NCBI GenBank assembly: GCA_035545555.1
Contig: DASZYD010000036.1
Coordinates: forward strand, 1 to 17,719
Direction: 5' to 3'
Length of the DNA stretch: 17,719 nt
DNA from: JANWHZ01 sp035545555
GTDB taxonomy: Bacteria > Patescibacteriota > Saccharimonadia > Saccharimonadales > UBA4665
Made by a program: the position numbers and the translations under genes. Shown piece by piece: positions 14,805-17,719 of this stretch (position 1 is its first letter; each line of letters begins with the position of its first letter). Below the pieces are notes generated by a model, which did no database searches, was not told where the DNA came from, and saw only the letters and a program-made list of their open reading frames with translations.

Positions 14805-16238
14805 ATGAATACATTCACACTTGGCGTGCGCAACGCATTCCGCAACGCCGTCCGGAGCACGGGCATCATGGTTATTTTGGGACTCAGCATCGGGCTGTGT
14901 CTGGTCATGCTCATCGCCCACCAGGCGGTCGGGCAGAAGATCAACGACGTGAAGGCCAGCGTCGGCAATACCATTACCATCTCGCCGGCCGGCTTCAGCG
15001 GTTTTAATCAAGTCAGCAGCGCATTGAACACTGATGATCTGGCCAAGGTGCAGGCCATGAGCCACGTCACCAGCCTGGTCGAGAGCCTGGCCGACCGGCT
15101 GACCACTATCGGCTCAGCGCAGCCCTCATTTGGCCGCGGTGACAACACAAGCAGCAACGCGACCACCAGCTTGACCTCACCGGTCACCATCGATACGAGC
15201 AAAATGCACGTCTTTGTCAGCGGCGGCGACAGCACCGGTACGCTGCCGGCCAACTTCAGCCTGCCGATCTCCATCGTCGGCACGACCAATCCGTTAGCGC
15301 TGGGCGGCGACACGGCCAGCATCAGCAGCGGCAACGTGATCGACGGCACCAAAGACACGAACAATGCGCTTGTCAGCACCAGCATGGCCAGCAAAAATAA
15401 TCTGAGCGTCGGCTCGACCTTTACAGCCTACGGCAGCACATTGACCGTGGCCGGCATCTTCAAGACCAGCACGCAAGCCGCCGACGACACCGTTGTCGTC
15501 GCCTTGCCGACATTGCAGCGCCTGAACGGCCAAACAGGTGACGTCACCAGCGCCATTGCCACAGTTGACTCTCTGGACAACCTTTCCAGTGTCACCACTA
15601 CTATCAAGAATACCTTCGGCTCGAATGCCGATGTCACGAGCGCGCAGGATGAGGCGGACGCCACTGTCAAGCCGCTCGAGAATGTCGCCAATATATCGCT
15701 CATCAGCCTGATCGGCGCCATTGTCGCCGGCAGCGTCATCATCCTCATGACTATGATCATGATCGTCCGTGAGCGCCGCCGCGAGATCGGCATCCTCAAA
15801 GCCATCGGCGCCAGCAACACGCGCGTCATTCTGCAATTTATGAGCGAGGCGGTGACGCTCACGCTGGCCGGCGCCGTCATCGGCGTGCTGATCGGCATTG
15901 CCGGCGGCAATCCGGTCACGAACATGCTGGTCAGCAGCAGTACCACCACCGCAAGCACGACAAGTGACGGGGCAACCGCCGGCTTGCGCACGGGCGGGTT
16001 TGCCCGGATGGGTGGCGGGCAAAACGGCAGCTTTATGCCCAGGCCGTTGACAGGCGGCCTCTTGCAGCGCAACGCTGCCGGCGTCAGCAACAGTATCCGT
16101 AATATCACCACCAACATCGGCTGGAGCATACTGGGGTACGGCCTCGCCGCCGCACTGCTGATCGCCGTCCTCGGCAGCGCCCTGGCCGGCTGGATGATCG
16201 CACGCGTCAAACCATACGAAGTAATGAGGGCGGAGTAA
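14805..16238 (+). CDS. MacB/FtsX-type ABC transporter permease
   Basis: 477 aa from the ATG at 14805. The N-terminus MNTFTLGVRNAFRNAVRSTG then a membrane helix (about 20-40) is the usual start of MacB-like permeases. A long extracytoplasmic domain follows (about 41-300), rich in Ser, Thr and Asn. The FtsX module then has three more helices and the cytoplasmic RERRREIGILKAIGASNTRV loop; the last helix ends MIARVKPYEVMRAE. Between the last helix pair is a low-complexity outside loop (SSSTTTASTTSDG, then Gly/Arg-rich). Such permeases couple ATP hydrolysis to movements outside the membrane (export, lipoprotein or peptide handling) and do not form a classic channel. An upstream in-frame extension to 14568 overlaps the 38-aa gene and is rejected. 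No Shine-Dalgarno precedes the ATG, so the start is the least certain point. Confidence 0.85.
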   Translation: MNTFTLGVRNAFRNAVRSTGIMVILGLSIGLCLVMLIAHQAVGQKINDVKASVGNTITISPAGFSGFNQVSSALNTDDLAKVQAMSHVTSLVESLADRLTTIGSAQPSFGRGDNTSSNATTSLTSPVTIDTSKMHVFVSGGDSTGTLPANFSLPISIVGTTNPLALGGDTASISSGNVIDGTKDTNNALVSTSMASKNNLSVGSTFTAYGSTLTVAGIFKTSTQAADDTVVVALPTLQRLNGQTGDVTSAIATVDSLDNLSSVTTTIKNTFGSNADVTSAQDEADATVKPLENVANISLISLIGAIVAGSVIILMTMIMIVRERRREIGILKAIGASNTRVILQFMSEAVTLTLAGAVIGVLIGIAGGNPVTNMLVSSSTTTASTTSDGATAGLRTGGFARMGGGQNGSFMPRPLTGGLLQRNAAGVSNSIRNITTNIGWSILGYGLAAALLIAVLGSALAGWMIARVKPYEVMRAE

Positions 16239-16243
16239 TCACT

Positions 16244-16927
16244 ATGATGCAGGTTAAACACCTTACCAGAACATTTACGGCCGGCGACACCACGGTCACC
16301 GCCGTGAGCGATGTCAGCTTTGAGGTGCCGGACGGACGCTTCGCTTCCATCATCGGCAAAAGCGGCAGCGGCAAGTCGACGTTGCTCAGCCTCTTGGGGG
16401 CATTGGACAAACCGACCAGCGGCTCGATCGAGATCGACGGCGGCGACATCGCCACCCTGAGCGACCGCGCGCTCGTCACCTATCGCCGCAAGAAGATAGG
16501 TTTCGTATTCCAGAACTACAACCTCATACCAAACCTCACGGCGCTCGAGAATGTGATGCTGCCGATGAGCTTTAACGGCCTGTCGGCAGCGGCCCGCAAG
16601 GCCCGCGCCGTGGCGTTGCTCGAGCAAGTCGGCATCACCGCCGACAAACAGCAGCGCAAGCCCGGACGCCTGAGCGGCGGCGAGCAGCAGCGCGTGGCCA
16701 TTGCCCGCGCCCTGGCCAACCAACCGGCCGTCATCCTGGCCGACGAGCCGACCGGCAATCTCGACACAGAGACCGGCAAGATGATCTTTGACCTCCTCCA
16801 CAATCTGGCGCGCACCCAAAAGACGACCATTATCGTGGTCACGCACGACCTCTCCATCGCCGGCCGCACCGACGAATCCTTCCGCTTGCAGGATGGCAGG
16901 CTTGCCGGCCGCCGCGCTCGCGCCTGA
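16244..16927 (+). CDS. MacB/LolD-type ABC transporter ATP-binding protein
   Basis: 227 aa (226 if the second ATG at 16247 is used), a bare nucleotide-binding domain as expected for the LolD/MacB group. Motifs in order: Walker A GKSGSGKST, Q-loop FVFQNYNLIPNLTALENV, signature LSGGEQQRVAIARAL, Walker B VILADEPTGNLD, H-loop VVTHD. The 'GALDKPTSG' and 'PTGNLD' elements are typical of the group. It starts 5 nt after the permease stop with GGAG about 10 nt upstream, so the two form one operon and one transporter. The C-terminus (GRLAGRRARA) is short and basic. No membrane-fusion partner gene is seen. Confidence 0.94.
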   Translation: MMQVKHLTRTFTAGDTTVTAVSDVSFEVPDGRFASIIGKSGSGKSTLLSLLGALDKPTSGSIEIDGGDIATLSDRALVTYRRKKIGFVFQNYNLIPNLTALENVMLPMSFNGLSAAARKARAVALLEQVGITADKQQRKPGRLSGGEQQRVAIARALANQPAVILADEPTGNLDTETGKMIFDLLHNLARTQKTTIIVVTHDLSIAGRTDESFRLQDGRLAGRRARA

Positions 16928-17043
16928 TATTTCTCCCCGGCCTTAGTACATAATCTGCTGGCGCTATTGGCCAATCCGCTGTAGACTTATCCATAGCAAA
17001 TGAGGTGGACGGAGTTATTGCAGCCGATCATCATGCAGTACTC

Positions 17044-17070
17044 TTGACTTTTTGCATATATTAGTATAAT
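17044..17070 (+). promoter_or_regulatory. Sigma-70-like promoter for the secreted protein gene
   Basis: TTGACT at 17044-17049 and TATAAT at 17065-17070 are near-consensus hexamers with a 15-nt spacer, shorter than the ideal 17. The stretch is A/T-rich in GC-rich surroundings. A strong Shine-Dalgarno AGGAGG (17091-17096) stands 9 nt ahead of the ATG. This is the clearest promoter in the window and suggests high expression. Confidence 0.7.
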
Positions 17071-17105
17071 ATAGTGCACATTAGGTGGTTAGGAGGCCTA
17101 CATCG

Positions 17106-17719
17106 ATGATTCGAGCACTCATGTCCAATGCAGCAAAACGAAGCAAGTATCTGATCGCCAGCGCCGTATTGGCTGCCAGCAGCCTGGTGATTGCCGGCGT
17201 CAGTATTGTGGCGCAGCCGCAATTTGCCCAGGCGGCAACGAATTGCCCGTACGACCCGTCGTTCCCTGAGACCAACGTTGCTTTCTGCGGCGTGTGGCAG
17301 CAGAACGGCGCAAACGCTACCCTGGCCCAGGACATCTCATCCCTCCAAAAGATCTATGCCGACAGTAAAGATAGTTGTACCGGTGCCGGCGTAGGCAAAG
17401 ACGGTGCCAAATGTACGGTCCACACCGACTTGCGCGCTGTCATTACTGCGTTTTACGGTAACGCGGGCAGCATCATCCCCAGCATGAACGCCACCGATGG
17501 CAATACCCTGCTGGCCGTATCATGCAAAGACGGGACGGTGCGCAGCGGCGATTGTAACGGCACGGTGCTCGGCACCGGCATGCGCATTGCCGCCCGCTGG
17601 CATGAGAGCGGCAGCGACTTCCAGCACATCATTAACGACGTCTACACCCACTCGCCCAGCACGTTCTTCAACGACGATTTCAGCGCCGTACCGACGCTCG
17701 TCCACAAGAGTGCAACAAC
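17106..17719 (+). CDS. Secreted cysteine-containing protein, partial (runs off the window)
   Basis: The first 204 residues are present; the 3' end is missing. A basic N-terminus (MIRALMSNAAKRSKY) and a hydrophobic core (about 15-36) end in QFAQA, a good signal-peptidase I site with cleavage near A43/A44. The mature part has six cysteines (C47, C61, C91, C103, C140, C150) and a helical segment around ATLAQDISSLQKIYADSK. It then has a Gly/Asp-rich stretch and MRIAARWHESGSDFQHIIND. Even cysteine number and export suggest disulfides, which a VKOR/DsbA system could form. I do not recognise the family. The start at 17106 is set by AGGAGG 9 nt upstream. Confidence 0.8.
   Translation, partial: MIRALMSNAAKRSKYLIASAVLAASSLVIAGVSIVAQPQFAQAATNCPYDPSFPETNVAFCGVWQQNGANATLAQDISSLQKIYADSKDSCTGAGVGKDGAKCTVHTDLRAVITAFYGNAGSIIPSMNATDGNTLLAVSCKDGTVRSGDCNGTVLGTGMRIAARWHESGSDFQHIINDVYTHSPSTFFNDDFSAVPTLVHKSAT

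Noticed and set aside
15428..16846. Minus-strand ORF of 472 codons across the MacB-type transporter genes
   Set aside because: It spans two genes with full sets of ABC transporter motifs on the plus strand; the antisense frame is open because of GC-rich codon use.

Overview
The window is GC-rich bacterial DNA. I assign it tentatively to the Patescibacteria/CPR, most likely a Candidatus Saccharibacteria (TM7)-type organism. The reasons are a stand-alone VKOR, a short membrane-anchored protein of a type I recall from CPR genomes (1329-1724), several single-pass N-in/C-out surface proteins with Ser/Thr/Gly linkers, no outer-membrane genes, and UGA read as stop. This is a judgement from memory and not a database match; an actinobacterium-like relative is the main alternative. 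No rRNA, tRNA, CRISPR array, IS element or att site was found.

Layout. (1) 1-1724, plus strand: a VKOR disulfide-forming enzyme whose start codon lies in a perfect 38-bp palindrome, then two small membrane-anchored proteins in tandem, closed by a 24-bp palindrome at a convergent junction. (2) 1731-10876, minus strand. In transcription order: an ABC exporter ATPase and 12-TM-type permease (start/stop overlap); an OmpR-type response regulator; a 37-aa peptide with a very strong Shine-Dalgarno; a six-TM sensor histidine kinase; a two-domain terpene synthase-like protein whose ATG overlaps the kinase stop; an intrinsic terminator; and a membrane-anchored fibre made of exactly 47 decapeptide repeats with a jelly-roll-like tip. 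(3) 11127-11390, plus strand: a small helical protein of unknown function. (4) 11424-13102, minus strand: a 3-ketosteroid delta-1-dehydrogenase-like flavoprotein broken by a single-base frameshift. (5) 13269-14556, plus strand: a cytidylyltransferase-fold nucleotidyltransferase and a HIT-family protein; converging on them is a 38-aa charged peptide at 14561-14677. (6) 14805-16927, plus strand: a MacB/FtsX-type permease and its LolD/MacB-type ATPase. (7) 17106 to the end, plus strand: a secreted six-cysteine protein behind a good promoter, running off the window.

How the genes may work together (inference). The response regulator, peptide and kinase look like one signalling unit, transcribed with the terpene synthase and located beside an exporter. 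An isoprenoid cyclase/synthase and a steroid-dehydrogenase-like flavoprotein in one neighbourhood suggest processing of isoprenoid or steroid-like lipids, perhaps host-derived if the organism is an epibiont. The anchored repeat fibre with a phage-tail-like tip would suit attachment to another cell. VKOR could supply disulfides to the cysteine-bearing exported proteins at both ends of the window.
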